14,415 nucleotides of DNA from Chloroflexota bacterium. Lineage in GTDB: Bacteria > Chloroflexota > Limnocylindria > Limnocylindrales > CSP1-4. The translations under genes and the position numbers were made by a program. The notes beneath the pieces are model-generated. The model was given only the letters and a program-made list of their open reading frames with translations, did no database searches and was not told the origin of the DNA. The stretch is from the NCBI GenBank assembly GCA_021801545.1, contig JAJYXX010000183.1:1-14415 (forward strand). Direction: 5' to 3'. Below, piece by piece: positions 1 through 7,354 of the stretch (position 1 is the stretch's first letter; every line of letters begins with the position of its first letter).

Positions 1-2
1 CT

Positions 3-371
3 CGAGCCGAATACCTCAAGATCGGACCGCACGAACGCGAGCTCGCGCGCCACCAGGCGCACGAGCTGTTCGCCCTGCCCCAGCCGCCGACCGCGGTCGT
101 GTGCGCCACCGATACGAAGGCCGCGGGCGTGCTTGGCGCCGCGCGCGAGGCAGGCCTTGCGGTCCCCGAGCAGCTCTCCGTGGTCGGCTATGACGACATC
201 GAGATCGCCGGGTATCTCGGCCTCACGACCGTCGGCCAGTCGCTGTTCGAATCGGGGCGCCTGGGCGCCGAGATCCTGCTCGCCGCGCTCGACGGATCCG
301 AGGCACCGCCGGCGCGCAAGGTGGTGCCGGTCCAGCTGGTTGTGCGCAACACGACTGCCCCGCCCCCTTGA
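3..371 (+). CDS. LacI/GalR-family transcriptional regulator, C-terminal part (5' end outside window)
   Basis: The reading frame is open from the window edge, so only about 122 C-terminal residues are present and the N-terminal helix-turn-helix lies upstream. What remains is the second half of the periplasmic-binding-protein-like effector domain. It has the family signature 'PTAVVCATDTKAAGVLGAAREAGLAVPEQLSVVGYDDIEIAGYL', with 'VVGYDD' the most diagnostic piece, followed by the conserved 'GRLGAEILL' helix and a short Pro-rich end. Such proteins bind a sugar and release an operator. It is encoded just upstream of and in the same direction as a sugar ABC importer, so it is most likely the local repressor of that cluster, acting at the dyad at 467-484. 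An internal ATG at 99 is not the start, because family-typical sequence continues upstream of it. Family assignment is secure; the inducer is unknown. Confidence 0.9.
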   Translation, partial: RAEYLKIGPHERELARHQAHELFALPQPPTAVVCATDTKAAGVLGAAREAGLAVPEQLSVVGYDDIEIAGYLGLTTVGQSLFESGRLGAEILLAALDGSEAPPARKVVPVQLVVRNTTAPPP

Positions 372-434
372 TCCGCCGCTACGAGTGAGCGCGGCCGCAC
401 CTCAGGACGCTGCCATCAGACCGCCGAACGTCTG

Positions 435-440
435 TTGACA
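435..440 (+). promoter_or_regulatory. candidate -35 box of the sugar-uptake operon
   Basis: A perfect TTGACA hexamer lies in the 249-bp gap (372-620) between the regulator and the binding-protein gene. No good -10 hexamer is visible at 16-18 bp spacing; the sequence there is GC-rich, around 458-463. The hexamer lies about 27 bp upstream of the operator-like dyad at 467-484, the arrangement expected if a repressor covers the transcription start. The element is a perfect match but the promoter as a whole is unproven. Confidence 0.35.
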
Positions 441-466
441 TAGGGCGTATCGTACTGCTGGGCACA

Positions 467-484
467 CGTGGAACCGGTCCCACG
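467..484 (+). promoter_or_regulatory. candidate LacI-family operator (18-bp dyad)
   Basis: CGTGGAACCGGTCCCACG is an inverted repeat with 8 of 9 base pairs matching, centred on CCGG; only positions 472/479 break the symmetry. LacI/GalR-family operators are typically palindromes of 14-20 bp with a central CG step. The site lies directly downstream of TTGACA and about 140 bp upstream of the binding-protein start, next to a LacI-family gene. The symmetry is seen in the sequence; binding by this regulator is inferred. Confidence 0.5.
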
Positions 485-607
485 ATGCTCGACCCATCGC
501 GTTGCGCGCGGCTGGTGTGGGGAGGACGGTGTCTTCTCTCTCGAGGGACCGTTGCGACCGTATCCAGTCGTGGTCGTCAACACCCACAACTGGCTTGCCA
601 GGGATTT

Positions 608-614
608 GGAGGAG
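608..614 (+). promoter_or_regulatory. ribosome binding site fixing the binding-protein start
   Basis: GGAGGAG lies 6 bp before ATG 621. This strong Shine-Dalgarno match, together with the signal peptide beginning exactly at that ATG, selects 621 over the upstream in-frame ATG at 468. A start at 468 would add about 51 residues without family character. Confidence 0.75.
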
Positions 615-620
615 TGGCCA

Positions 621-1922
621 ATGCGACGATTGCTGACCTTTGGCGTGGCCGCGAGCCTGGTCTTCGCGGCCTGTGGCGCCGCGGCGAGTCCCTCACCCGG
701 TGCTAGCGCGCCGGCCAGTGTGGCCCCCGAGACCCCCGGCGGGTCGCCCGAGGCCTCGCCGACCGCAGCTGGCTTCGACCCGAACAGCATCTCCGGTTCC
801 GTCACGCTCGGGCAGTGGGAGTCGTCGCCGGCAGAACGTAGTGCGCTGGCGTCCGCGCTGGCGGCATTCAAGGTTACGTACCCGAAGATCACCGTCGACC
901 AGCAGACCATCGCCGGCGACTATCGGGCGCAGATGATCACCCGCTTCGGGGCCCACAACCCGCCCGACATCTTCTACGTCAACGCCGAGTACGCGCAGGA
1001 CTGGATCGACCAGGGCTTCCTGCAGCCGCTCAACGACTACGCCCAGCAACAGGGCTTCGATACGAGCCCCTTCTTCAAGGACTACGTGAACATCTTCACG
1101 GGTAAGGACGGCACAATCTACGGCCTGCCCAAGGACGGCAACACGATCGCCATGGCCTACAACACCGACCTGGTGTCGACGCCGCCGGCGACGCTGGACG
1201 ACCTGATCTCCACGGCTCAGAGCCTGAAGGGTCAGGGCAGCCTCAAGGCTCCCCTGTGCCTGAACCCGGGCCTCGATCGAGGACTCGCCTTCATCTACGC
1301 CCAGGGCGGCTCGCTGCTCACGGCTGACAACAGCGCGCAGGCGATCGACGCCCCGGAGTCGAAGGCGGCCGTCCAGTGGTACATGGATCTCTTCAAGAAC
1401 GGCCTGGGGATGACTGCCAGCGACATGGGCGACGGTTGGTGCGGTGAGGCGCTCGGCAAGGGCGACGCCGCGATCGTCTTCGAGGGCGGCTGGCTCCTCG
1501 GCTACATGCAGAGTTCCTTCCCGGACGTGAAGTGGGCGTTCGCCGAGATGCCGACCGGCAGCAGCGGCAGCAAGGTGACGATCAGCTACACCGCGGCCTA
1601 CGGGATCGGCGTTGACAGCGCCAACAAGGACCAGGCATGGGTCGTCATGCAGTACCTGACCGGGCCCGCCGGGATGGCGGTCTGGACGGGCGGTGGCATC
1701 GCGGTTCCGTCCCGCACCGACGTCCCGGTGCCAGCCGGCTTCGACGTCATCGTCAAGGGAGCCGCCTACTCCAAGCCCGGATCGGGCTTCATGAAGGGCT
1801 ACAACGACGTCCAGAAGGCCTTCCAGGACGCCTTCACCAAGCAGATCACGGACAAGACATACTCGGCCGACCCGGTGGTCGCTGCCACCGTGGATGCGAT
1901 CAACAAGGCCCTGAGCCAGTAG
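621..1922 (+). CDS. Sugar ABC transporter substrate-binding lipoprotein (family 1 extracellular solute-binding protein)
   Basis: This 433-residue protein captures a sugar or oligosaccharide outside the cell and delivers it to the two permeases encoded downstream. Residues 1-18 form a lipoprotein signal: a basic 'MRR', a hydrophobic core and 'VFAAC' with the lipidated Cys at 18. A Ser/Pro/Ala-rich tether runs to about residue 52. The mature domain starts 'SGSVTLGQWESSPAERSALASALAAF', typical of the MalE/UgpB-like class, and continues with 'ITRFGAHNPPDIFYVNAEY', 'YGLPKDGNTIAMAYN' and 'GDAAIVFEGGWLLGYM', all landmarks of this fold. Length matches the family. The start at 621 has a strong Shine-Dalgarno sequence. 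A 12-bp GC hairpin immediately follows the stop codon. The ligand cannot be read from sequence; the debranching-type glucosidase in the same cluster suggests an alpha-glucan or gluco-oligosaccharide. Confidence 0.93.
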   Translation: MRRLLTFGVAASLVFAACGAAASPSPGASAPASVAPETPGGSPEASPTAAGFDPNSISGSVTLGQWESSPAERSALASALAAFKVTYPKITVDQQTIAGDYRAQMITRFGAHNPPDIFYVNAEYAQDWIDQGFLQPLNDYAQQQGFDTSPFFKDYVNIFTGKDGTIYGLPKDGNTIAMAYNTDLVSTPPATLDDLISTAQSLKGQGSLKAPLCLNPGLDRGLAFIYAQGGSLLTADNSAQAIDAPESKAAVQWYMDLFKNGLGMTASDMGDGWCGEALGKGDAAIVFEGGWLLGYMQSSFPDVKWAFAEMPTGSSGSKVTISYTAAYGIGVDSANKDQAWVVMQYLTGPAGMAVWTGGGIAVPSRTDVPVPAGFDVIVKGAAYSKPGSGFMKGYNDVQKAFQDAFTKQITDKTYSADPVVAATVDAINKALSQ

Positions 1923-1948
1923 CTCGGTACCAGGGCACAGGAGGTGCC

Positions 1949-1980
1949 GGCGGCCGGGGACACGAGGTTCCCCGGCCGCC
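1949..1980 (+). terminator. 12-bp GC-rich intergenic hairpin between binding-protein and permease genes
   Basis: GGCGGCCGGGGA (1949-1960) and TCCCCGGCCGCC (1969-1980) form a perfect 12-bp stem with an 8-nt loop. No T-tract follows, so it is not a canonical intrinsic terminator. It lies 26 bp after the binding-protein stop and 20 bp before the next start. In malE-malF-like operons such hairpins stabilise the upstream message or attenuate readthrough, giving excess binding protein over permease. That role is inferred here. Confidence 0.6.
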
Positions 1981-2000
1981 AACCGTAGTCGGAGTCGACG

Positions 2001-2942
2001 ATGGCCGGAGCGGCAGCTCCCAAACCTGGCGCCCGGATCGGTGCGCGCCAGGAGACGCTCGCGGGCTATGCCCTCGTGGCCGTCCCGATGCTGTTCTTCC
2101 TCGTCCTCAACATCGGCACGTTCTTCTATGCGGCGTACATCAGCGTCTGGAAATGGAACATCCGGACCGGCCCGGTCGAGTTCGTAGGGCTCCGTAACTT
2201 CGAGCGGATCCTCACTGATCCCGTCTTCCAGAGCGCGGTCAAGAACACGATCTACTACACGGTGATCTGGGTCCCGCTGACCATGGCCGTGGGTCTCTTC
2301 CTCGCCGTCGTGGTGAACCAGAAGATCCGCGGCCAGACGGCGTTCCGGGCAGCGTTCTACTTCCCCGCCATCGCCAGTTCGGCCGCGATCACCATGCTCT
2401 GGATCTTCCTCGTCTCTCCATACGGCCTCTTCAACGAGGTCCGCGGCGCGCTCGGGCTGAACCCGTTGTTCCAGTTCTTCGGGTACGGACCCAACGAGAA
2501 CTGGATCGGCGACTACCGCGCCGCCATGAACACGGTTATCGTCCTCAACGCTTGGACGACGTCGGGGACGTTCATGCTCTTCTACCTTGCGTCACTCCAG
2601 GCGATCAGCCACGAGGTCTACGAGGCGGCGGCGATCGACGGCGCCGATGCCTGGCAGGCGTTCTGGCGGATCACCTTCCCGCTTCTCCGGCCGGGGCACT
2701 TCTTCGTGGCGACCGTCGGCGTCATCGGCGGCCTGCAGGTCTTCGACCAGGCCTTCATCGCGGGAAGCCCGAACGGCGATCCGGCCAACGCGCTGATGAC
2801 GATCGTGCTCTACCTCTACAACACGCTCTTCATCCAGATCAACCCTGGATACGCCGCGGCGGTCGGGATCGTCCTGTTCGTGATCATCTTCACCGCCACG
2901 CTGATCCAGCGGCAGCTCTTCGGACGGACTCCCGGATGGTGA
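2001..2942 (+). CDS. Sugar ABC transporter permease, MalF/UgpA type
   Basis: This 313-residue inner-membrane protein forms half of the import channel. About six hydrophobic segments are visible, the first at roughly residues 22-45 ('YALVAVPMLFFLVLNIGTFF'). The cytoplasmic coupling loop that docks on the ATPase is clear: 'EAAAIDGADAWQAFWRITFPLL' from Glu208. The 'FVGLRNFERILTDPVFQSAVKNTIYYTV' stretch before the core helices is typical of MalF-like subunits. A GGAG at about 1991 precedes the ATG. It is separated from the binding-protein gene by the hairpin at 1949-1980 and is followed after 7 nt by the partner permease. No ATP-binding subunit is encoded nearby, so the complex probably uses a shared ATPase of the MsmK/UgpC kind (inference). 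Confidence 0.93.
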   Translation: MAGAAAPKPGARIGARQETLAGYALVAVPMLFFLVLNIGTFFYAAYISVWKWNIRTGPVEFVGLRNFERILTDPVFQSAVKNTIYYTVIWVPLTMAVGLFLAVVVNQKIRGQTAFRAAFYFPAIASSAAITMLWIFLVSPYGLFNEVRGALGLNPLFQFFGYGPNENWIGDYRAAMNTVIVLNAWTTSGTFMLFYLASLQAISHEVYEAAAIDGADAWQAFWRITFPLLRPGHFFVATVGVIGGLQVFDQAFIAGSPNGDPANALMTIVLYLYNTLFIQINPGYAAAVGIVLFVIIFTATLIQRQLFGRTPGW

Positions 2943-2949
2943 CGAAACA

Positions 2950-3855
2950 GTGACGGCAGCAGCGCGAGCGGCACCGGTTCTGGGCGGAGCGGGGTCCGAG
3001 GTTGCCCCGGTCGGCGATCGCGGCCGAATCTGGCGGCGCCGGATCGCCTACGCCATGATGATCGGCTATGCGCTGCTCATGTTCGTGCCGTTCACCTGGA
3101 CGGTCATCACGTCGTTCAAGACGCTGCCCGATGCGACACGGCTGACGGTGATTCCGAGCCCATTCACCCTGGCTGCCTGGGAGTACGCGATCGGCAGGCT
3201 GGAGCCGTCGGTGGTTGTGCTCTTCGGCAATAGTTTCTTCATCGCCACCGTCGTGACGCTATCCAACCTCGTCCTCGGCAGCCTCGCCGGATACGCCTTC
3301 GCGCGGCTGCGCTTCCCGGGTCGCGAGGCGCTCTTCCTCATCGTCCTGGCGACGCTCATGATCCCGGACCAGCTCCGTCTCGTGCCCGTCTACATCCTGT
3401 TTAGCGGTCTCGGCCTGACCATCGGGACTGGCCAGTACGTGGCTGTGATCCTCGTCATGGCGATCTCGGCGACGAGCATCTTCCTGCTCCGCCAGTACTT
3501 CCTGACGATCCCGCGGGAGCTCGAAGAAGCCGCGAGGATCGACGGGGCGGGCTTCTTCACGACCTTCTGGCGGGTCATGCTGCCGCTTGCCACACCGGCT
3601 CTGGCGGCGGTCACAATCCTGCAGTTCCAGGGCACCTGGAACAGCTTCTTCTGGCCGGTCGTGTTCCTCATCGACCCGCCCCACCAGACCCTACCGATCG
3701 GGCTGACGTTCTTCCGCCTTACCGGAGGCCAGGGAACCAACTGGCCACCGCTCATGGCCACCGTGGTCATCGCCACGATCCCGATCCTGGTGCTCTACAT
3801 CTTCTTCCAGCGCTACTTCGTGGAGGGGATCGCGGCTTCCGGTGTCAAGGGTTGA
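2950..3855 (+). CDS. Sugar ABC transporter permease, MalG/UgpE type
   Basis: This is the second channel subunit, 301 residues, pairing with the MalF-like protein encoded just upstream. It starts with GTG, 7 nt after the preceding stop. An N-terminal tail of about 30 residues precedes the first membrane helix ('IAYAMMIGYALLMFVPFTWTVITSFK'), a hallmark of MalG/UgpE-type permeases. The region 'NSFFIATVVTLSNLVLGSLAGYAFARLRFPGREALFLIVLATLMIP' is typical of the family. The coupling loop 'EAARIDGAGFFTTFWRVMLPL' begins at Glu193. The C-terminus 'FFQRYFVEGIAASGVKG' is the classic family ending, so the gene is intact. Confidence 0.94.
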   Translation: MTAAARAAPVLGGAGSEVAPVGDRGRIWRRRIAYAMMIGYALLMFVPFTWTVITSFKTLPDATRLTVIPSPFTLAAWEYAIGRLEPSVVVLFGNSFFIATVVTLSNLVLGSLAGYAFARLRFPGREALFLIVLATLMIPDQLRLVPVYILFSGLGLTIGTGQYVAVILVMAISATSIFLLRQYFLTIPRELEEAARIDGAGFFTTFWRVMLPLATPALAAVTILQFQGTWNSFFWPVVFLIDPPHQTLPIGLTFFRLTGGQGTNWPPLMATVVIATIPILVLYIFFQRYFVEGIAASGVKG

Positions 3856-3862
3856 GGTGGTC

Positions 3863-4555
3863 ATGCCGGCGGCCCCGAGCGTTCGTGGAGCGCTGCGGGT
3901 AGCGCTTGTCGACTTCTACTTCAACTCGTCGCGCCTCGTTCCGGCGAACCTGCTGTGGGGGCTGGGCCTGGTCGTCCTTTATCTCATCGCGCTCGTGTCG
4001 CCGCTCGGCGCGATCCTCGTCGCCCCGCTTCTCGCCCTGCCGACGGCCGGGGTCTTTCGGATCGCCGCGCTGATCGTCCGCGGTGAGCCGGTTTCGTTCT
4101 GGGACGGGCTGGCTGCCTGGCGCGAGCAGCTCGTGCCGGCACTTGCGGCGGGCGTCGCCGGCGTCATGGCGGTCGTCGTGCTCGGCTCGAACCTGATCGC
4201 GGGAATCCTCTCGAACGAGCTCCTCGGCTGGGCCTTCGCGACGTTCGCCGCCTGGGGGTTGGCAACCGCCTGGCTCGCCGGCATCGCGTTCTGGCCGCTC
4301 CTTGTCGACCCGGCCCGCGCCCACGAGCCGGCGAGACGCCGAGCACGCCTGGCCGGGCTGCTGGTCGCCGCGTTGCCGGCCCGGCTGGGGGCCCTCGGGG
4401 TCGTGTTGGCGGTCGTCTCGATCCTCAGCGCGATCGCATTCGCGGCCCTCGTCACGGTCTCGGTTGCCTACCTCGCGCTCGTCGCCTGCCGGTACGTCCT
4501 GCCGGCCGGCGATCGGCTGGAAACACGGCTGACCGCCCGCTTGCACAACCGATGA
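3863..4555 (+). CDS. DUF624 (YesL-like) integral membrane protein
   Basis: A membrane protein of about 230 residues with five or six hydrophobic segments. The conserved block 'LLALPTAGVFRIAALIVRGEPVSFWDGLAAWRE' resembles DUF624/YesL proteins, which are repeatedly found inside sugar ABC importer operons. Their biochemical role is not established; a regulatory or accessory role in sugar uptake is often supposed. The ATG at 3863 is chosen because it leaves a 7-nt gap after the upstream stop, the same as at the two neighbouring junctions. A GTG at 3842 would give a 237-residue form overlapping the permease gene by 14 nt and cannot be excluded. The C-terminal 'RYVLPAGDRLETRL' is cytoplasm-like. 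Family call is moderately sure; function is unknown. Confidence 0.7.
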   Translation: MPAAPSVRGALRVALVDFYFNSSRLVPANLLWGLGLVVLYLIALVSPLGAILVAPLLALPTAGVFRIAALIVRGEPVSFWDGLAAWREQLVPALAAGVAGVMAVVVLGSNLIAGILSNELLGWAFATFAAWGLATAWLAGIAFWPLLVDPARAHEPARRRARLAGLLVAALPARLGALGVVLAVVSILSAIAFAALVTVSVAYLALVACRYVLPAGDRLETRLTARLHNR

Positions 4556-4562
4556 TCACGCC

Positions 4563-6722
4563 ATGACCCTCCCGATCCAGGTCGGGCCCGCGACGATCAC
4601 CATCAACCGTGACGACCGCGTCGTCGTCTGCGGTCCGGATGGCCGCATCTCGGAGGGTGCGGAGGAGGGCTTCTTCGCCCGCGATACCCGGTTCGTCTCG
4701 GGCTACGGGCTGTGGATCAACGGCCGCCGCCCGATCCTCCTGAACTCGTCGCCGATCCAGTTCTTCTCGTCGCGCTTCGAATTCACGAACGACGCTCTGC
4801 TCGATGCCAGCGGCCCGGTCGACCGGCACTGCCTGTCCGTCCGGCTGGACCGGACCGTGGCGGGCGGCGTCCACGAGGACTACGACATCGTCAGCTACGC
4901 CCGCCGAGCCGTCCGCCTGACGATCGAGATCGAGATCCTCTCGGACTTCGCCGACATCTTCGACGTCAAGGAGGGCCGACTGGTCCGCCGCGGAGCCATT
5001 CACAGCCGCTGGTTCCGCTCGCGCGGCGAGCTCCGCACGACGTACGTCAACAACGACTTCCGCCGCGAGCTCATCGTCGAGGTCGAGCGGGCCGACTCCC
5101 CGCCCCAGTTCGCCAACGGTCGGCTGGTGTTCGTGGCAACGATCCCGCCCAAGGGCGTCTGGCACGCGTGCGTGAAGTGGCTTCCAGTGACCCGGGCCGG
5201 CCGGCGACCTGCCGTCCTGCCCTGCAACGCGGCTGCCCAGCCGTCGACGGGTCCGTCGGCACATCTGCCGAAGGTGCGGATCGAGACGCCGAACGCCGTC
5301 GTCCGGCGAGCCTGGGAGCAAGCCGTTCAGGACATGGAGGCGCTCCGGCTGGAGGACCCCGCGTTCGGCAAGGGTGTCTTCATCCCCGCGGCCGGGGTGC
5401 CGTGGTTCGTCACCCTGTTCGGCCGCGACGCGCTGATCGTCTCGCTGCAGGGCATCTCGGGCTACCCGGAGTTCGCGGCCGGCGCACTCCGGCGGCTCGC
5501 CGTGCTGCAGGCGACCGGCGATGACCCCGAACGCGACATGGAGCCGGGCAAGATCCCGCACGAGATCCGCCACGGCGAGCTCGCCCAGCTCGGGATCTTG
5601 CCCTACCAGCCCTATTACGGCACGCACGACGCGACGAGCCTGTTCGTCATCGTCCTCTCGTACCTGTACCACTGGCTCGGTGACGTCGAGATCCTCCGGC
5701 GCTACCTGCCGAACGCCGAGGCGGCGATGAGCTGGATCGACCGCTCGGGCGACCGGGACGGCGACGGCTTCCAGGAATACAAGACGCGCTCGTCGCACGG
5801 GTACTACAACCAGGGCTGGAAGGATGCCGGCGACGCCATCCCCGCGGCCGACGGTTCGCTGGCGCCCCTGCCGCTCGCCCTCTGCGAGCTCCAGGGCTAC
5901 GTGTACGACGCGAAGCTCCGGTTGGCCGCCATGTACGACCTGCTCGACCGGCCAGCCGACGCAGTCCGCCTCCGCGACGAGGCCCGTCGCCTCTACGAGC
6001 GCTTCAACGACGTCTTCTGGTGGGAGACCGAGGGGACGTACTACCTCGGGCTCGACGGCGAGAAGCGCCCGATCGAGTCGGTGGCCTCGAATCCGGGCCA
6101 CCTGCTGTCGTCCGGGATCGTGCCGGCCGAGCGGGCGGGCCGCGTCGTCCGCCGTCTCCTGGCCGACGACATGTGGTCGGGCTGGGGGATCCGGACGCTC
6201 TCGTCCGACCACCCGGCCTACAACCCGTACAGCTACCACACCGGTTCGATCTGGCCGCACGACAACGCGACGATCGCCAGCGGCTTCCGACGCTACGGCT
6301 TCGCCGCCGAGGCTGCCCTGGTAGCGCGCGGACTATTCGATGCCGCCGAGCGCTTCGTCGCCACCCGGCTGCCCGAACTGTTCGCCGGCCTGCCGCGCGA
6401 GGATGGGAGCTTCCCGGTGCAGTACCTCGGTGCGAACGTGCCGCAGGCGTGGGCAGCGTCGGCCGTGTTCCGGCTCATCGCGGTCCTGTGCGGCATCCAC
6501 GTCCGCTCCGATCGCGACGGCTCGCGGATCTACCTCAACCCGGCCCTGCCCGACTGGCTGCCGGAACTCGCCATCCACAACCTTCGCGCGGGGCGGGGGT
6601 CGGTCGCCCTCCGGTTCGACGACGGCGACGTGACCGTGATCTCGAACACGACCGGCTTCCAGATCGTGCGCGGGCCGGCACCGGACGAGTCGCCGCCCGA
6701 GCCGAACGAACCAAGGACGTGA
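4563..6722 (+). CDS. Amylo-alpha-1,6-glucosidase / glycogen-debranching-like glycoside hydrolase
   Basis: This 719-residue protein has no signal peptide or membrane segment, so it should act on sugar already imported. Residues 1 to about 230 form a beta-rich N-terminal domain of the bacterial debranching-enzyme kind ('EGFFARDTRFVSGYGLWINGRR'). The remainder looks like an (alpha/alpha)6-barrel hydrolase. Recognisable blocks are 'GVPWFVTLFGRDALI' (Trp281, Asp289), 'KIPHEIRHGEL' (Glu334), 'NQGWKDAGDAI' (Trp419, Asp421, Asp424) and 'YHTGSIWPHDNA' (Trp564, His566, Asp567). Acidic residues in the middle two blocks are candidates for catalysis. Family members are annotated as amylo-alpha-1,6-glucosidases, which cleave alpha-1,6 branch glucose, but few are characterised and other alpha- or beta-glycosides are possible. 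It is the last gene of the cluster, 7 nt after the DUF624 gene. Confidence 0.85.
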   Translation: MTLPIQVGPATITINRDDRVVVCGPDGRISEGAEEGFFARDTRFVSGYGLWINGRRPILLNSSPIQFFSSRFEFTNDALLDASGPVDRHCLSVRLDRTVAGGVHEDYDIVSYARRAVRLTIEIEILSDFADIFDVKEGRLVRRGAIHSRWFRSRGELRTTYVNNDFRRELIVEVERADSPPQFANGRLVFVATIPPKGVWHACVKWLPVTRAGRRPAVLPCNAAAQPSTGPSAHLPKVRIETPNAVVRRAWEQAVQDMEALRLEDPAFGKGVFIPAAGVPWFVTLFGRDALIVSLQGISGYPEFAAGALRRLAVLQATGDDPERDMEPGKIPHEIRHGELAQLGILPYQPYYGTHDATSLFVIVLSYLYHWLGDVEILRRYLPNAEAAMSWIDRSGDRDGDGFQEYKTRSSHGYYNQGWKDAGDAIPAADGSLAPLPLALCELQGYVYDAKLRLAAMYDLLDRPADAVRLRDEARRLYERFNDVFWWETEGTYYLGLDGEKRPIESVASNPGHLLSSGIVPAERAGRVVRRLLADDMWSGWGIRTLSSDHPAYNPYSYHTGSIWPHDNATIASGFRRYGFAAEAALVARGLFDAAERFVATRLPELFAGLPREDGSFPVQYLGANVPQAWAASAVFRLIAVLCGIHVRSDRDGSRIYLNPALPDWLPELAIHNLRAGRGSVALRFDDGDVTVISNTTGFQIVRGPAPDESPPEPNEPRT

Positions 6723-6786
6723 CTCGAGCGACCGACCCCGCAGCCGTCCATCACCACGGGGAAGTCGCGGATGCGAGCCGAGACGC

Positions 6787-6828
6787 CGGGCCGTCACGGC
6801 GAGCACCGTCACCGTCGCCGGCTGCCCG
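6787..6828 (+). terminator. possible stem-loop after the debranching-enzyme gene
   Basis: CGGGC (6787-6791) pairs with GCCCG (6824-6828), and inside it CGGCGA (6797-6802) pairs with TCGCCG (6815-6820). The structure lies 64 bp after the last sugar gene stops. No T-run follows, so if it ends transcription it is not a standard intrinsic terminator. In DNA this GC-rich, chance pairing is common. Confidence 0.25.
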
Positions 6829-7340
6829 ACAGCACCCACAGGCTACCGTCGCCGCGATCGCCGACGACTCTCAACCTCGCGCTTCGTACCCGCGCTCCCT
6901 CAACGAAAGCAGCGCCGGCAAGGCGGGCACACGCGGGAAGCCATGGGCCTCCCCCGGGGCGGGCGGCCCGGCCGCCACGGCAGCACGAGTCGACGCCAGC
7001 GGAGAAACCTCCAACACCAGCAACAAATTCTTTCCAGGGCAACGGACGTTGTGACAAGCTAGGTGGCACGCCGCTCCGATAGACAGTCAATACGCGCCGT
7101 TCCCTTTCCTGGACGGCTACGCTCGACCGTCGACCGCACGGTGGCGCTGGCTCGCTGCCCGGAGTGGGAGGAGGTACGGAAAGTGCCGGCCGAGTTCGCG
7201 GACCTCTCTCGGCGGGATACCGGTCACGCTCCCTTCCCGTTCCAGTCGGCTGTGGCCCGATCGGCCGCGCTAATACTGAAGGACCAAGGTTTTCCGAACC
7301 TCGAACCAGTGATCTGATGCACCGGGGTGACATCAAACTT

Positions 7341-7345
7341 GGAGG
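7341..7345 (+). promoter_or_regulatory. ribosome binding site of csb1
   Basis: GGAGG ends 9 bp before ATG 7355 and is part of the longer run TTGGAGGG. It is the only strong Shine-Dalgarno site at the head of the cas operon and supports the chosen start; the three downstream cas genes are coupled by overlap or near-overlap. Confidence 0.65.
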
Positions 7346-7354
7346 GCCCGACCG

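Larger units (their letters stand above)
6723..7354. other. Intergenic region between sugar cluster and cas operon, no convincing gene
   Basis: Here 632 bp separate two tightly packed operons. Reading frames exist on both strands, but none shows family-like sequence, a good ribosome site and a plausible start together; the + frame at 7063-7317 (84 codons, GTG start) is the only one of note and is not recognised. Short stem-loops occur at 6787-6828, 6964-6978 and 7287-7301. No CRISPR repeats and no tRNA are visible. The right part must carry the promoter of the cas operon; 'TAATAC' at 7271-7276 is the only AT-rich hexamer, and no matching -35 is seen. Confidence 0.6.

Noticed and set aside
693..1982. 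429-codon - strand frame opposite the binding-protein gene
   Set aside because: Compositional shadow of a well-supported + strand lipoprotein gene.
4452..6260. 602-codon open frame on the - strand across the debranching-enzyme gene
   Set aside because: It is antisense to a gene with clear family motifs, and its translation is Arg/Val/Asp-rich with no recognisable domain; long antisense frames are normal at this G+C.
6964..6978. GGCGGC-CCG-GCCGCC stem as a terminator
   Set aside because: A 6-bp stem with a 3-nt loop and no T-tract in very GC-rich DNA is expected by chance; it also lies far from the preceding stop.
6020..7054. 344-codon + strand frame overlapping the end of the debranching-enzyme gene
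   Set aside because: It is out of frame with the real gene for most of its length, and its Arg/Pro-rich translation has no domain.
7287..7310. tRNA-like T-loop (GGTTCGA on the - strand)
   Set aside because: No matching T-stem, anticodon arm or acceptor stem could be built around it.
7063..7317. 84-codon + strand frame (GTG start) before csb1
   Set aside because: No recognised motif, no clear ribosome site at its start, and composition resembling translated intergenic DNA. It remains only a weak possibility.
6723..7354. Possible CRISPR array or leader next to the cas genes
   Set aside because: No direct repeats of 28-37 bp with regular spacing are present here or in the 14281-14415 end.
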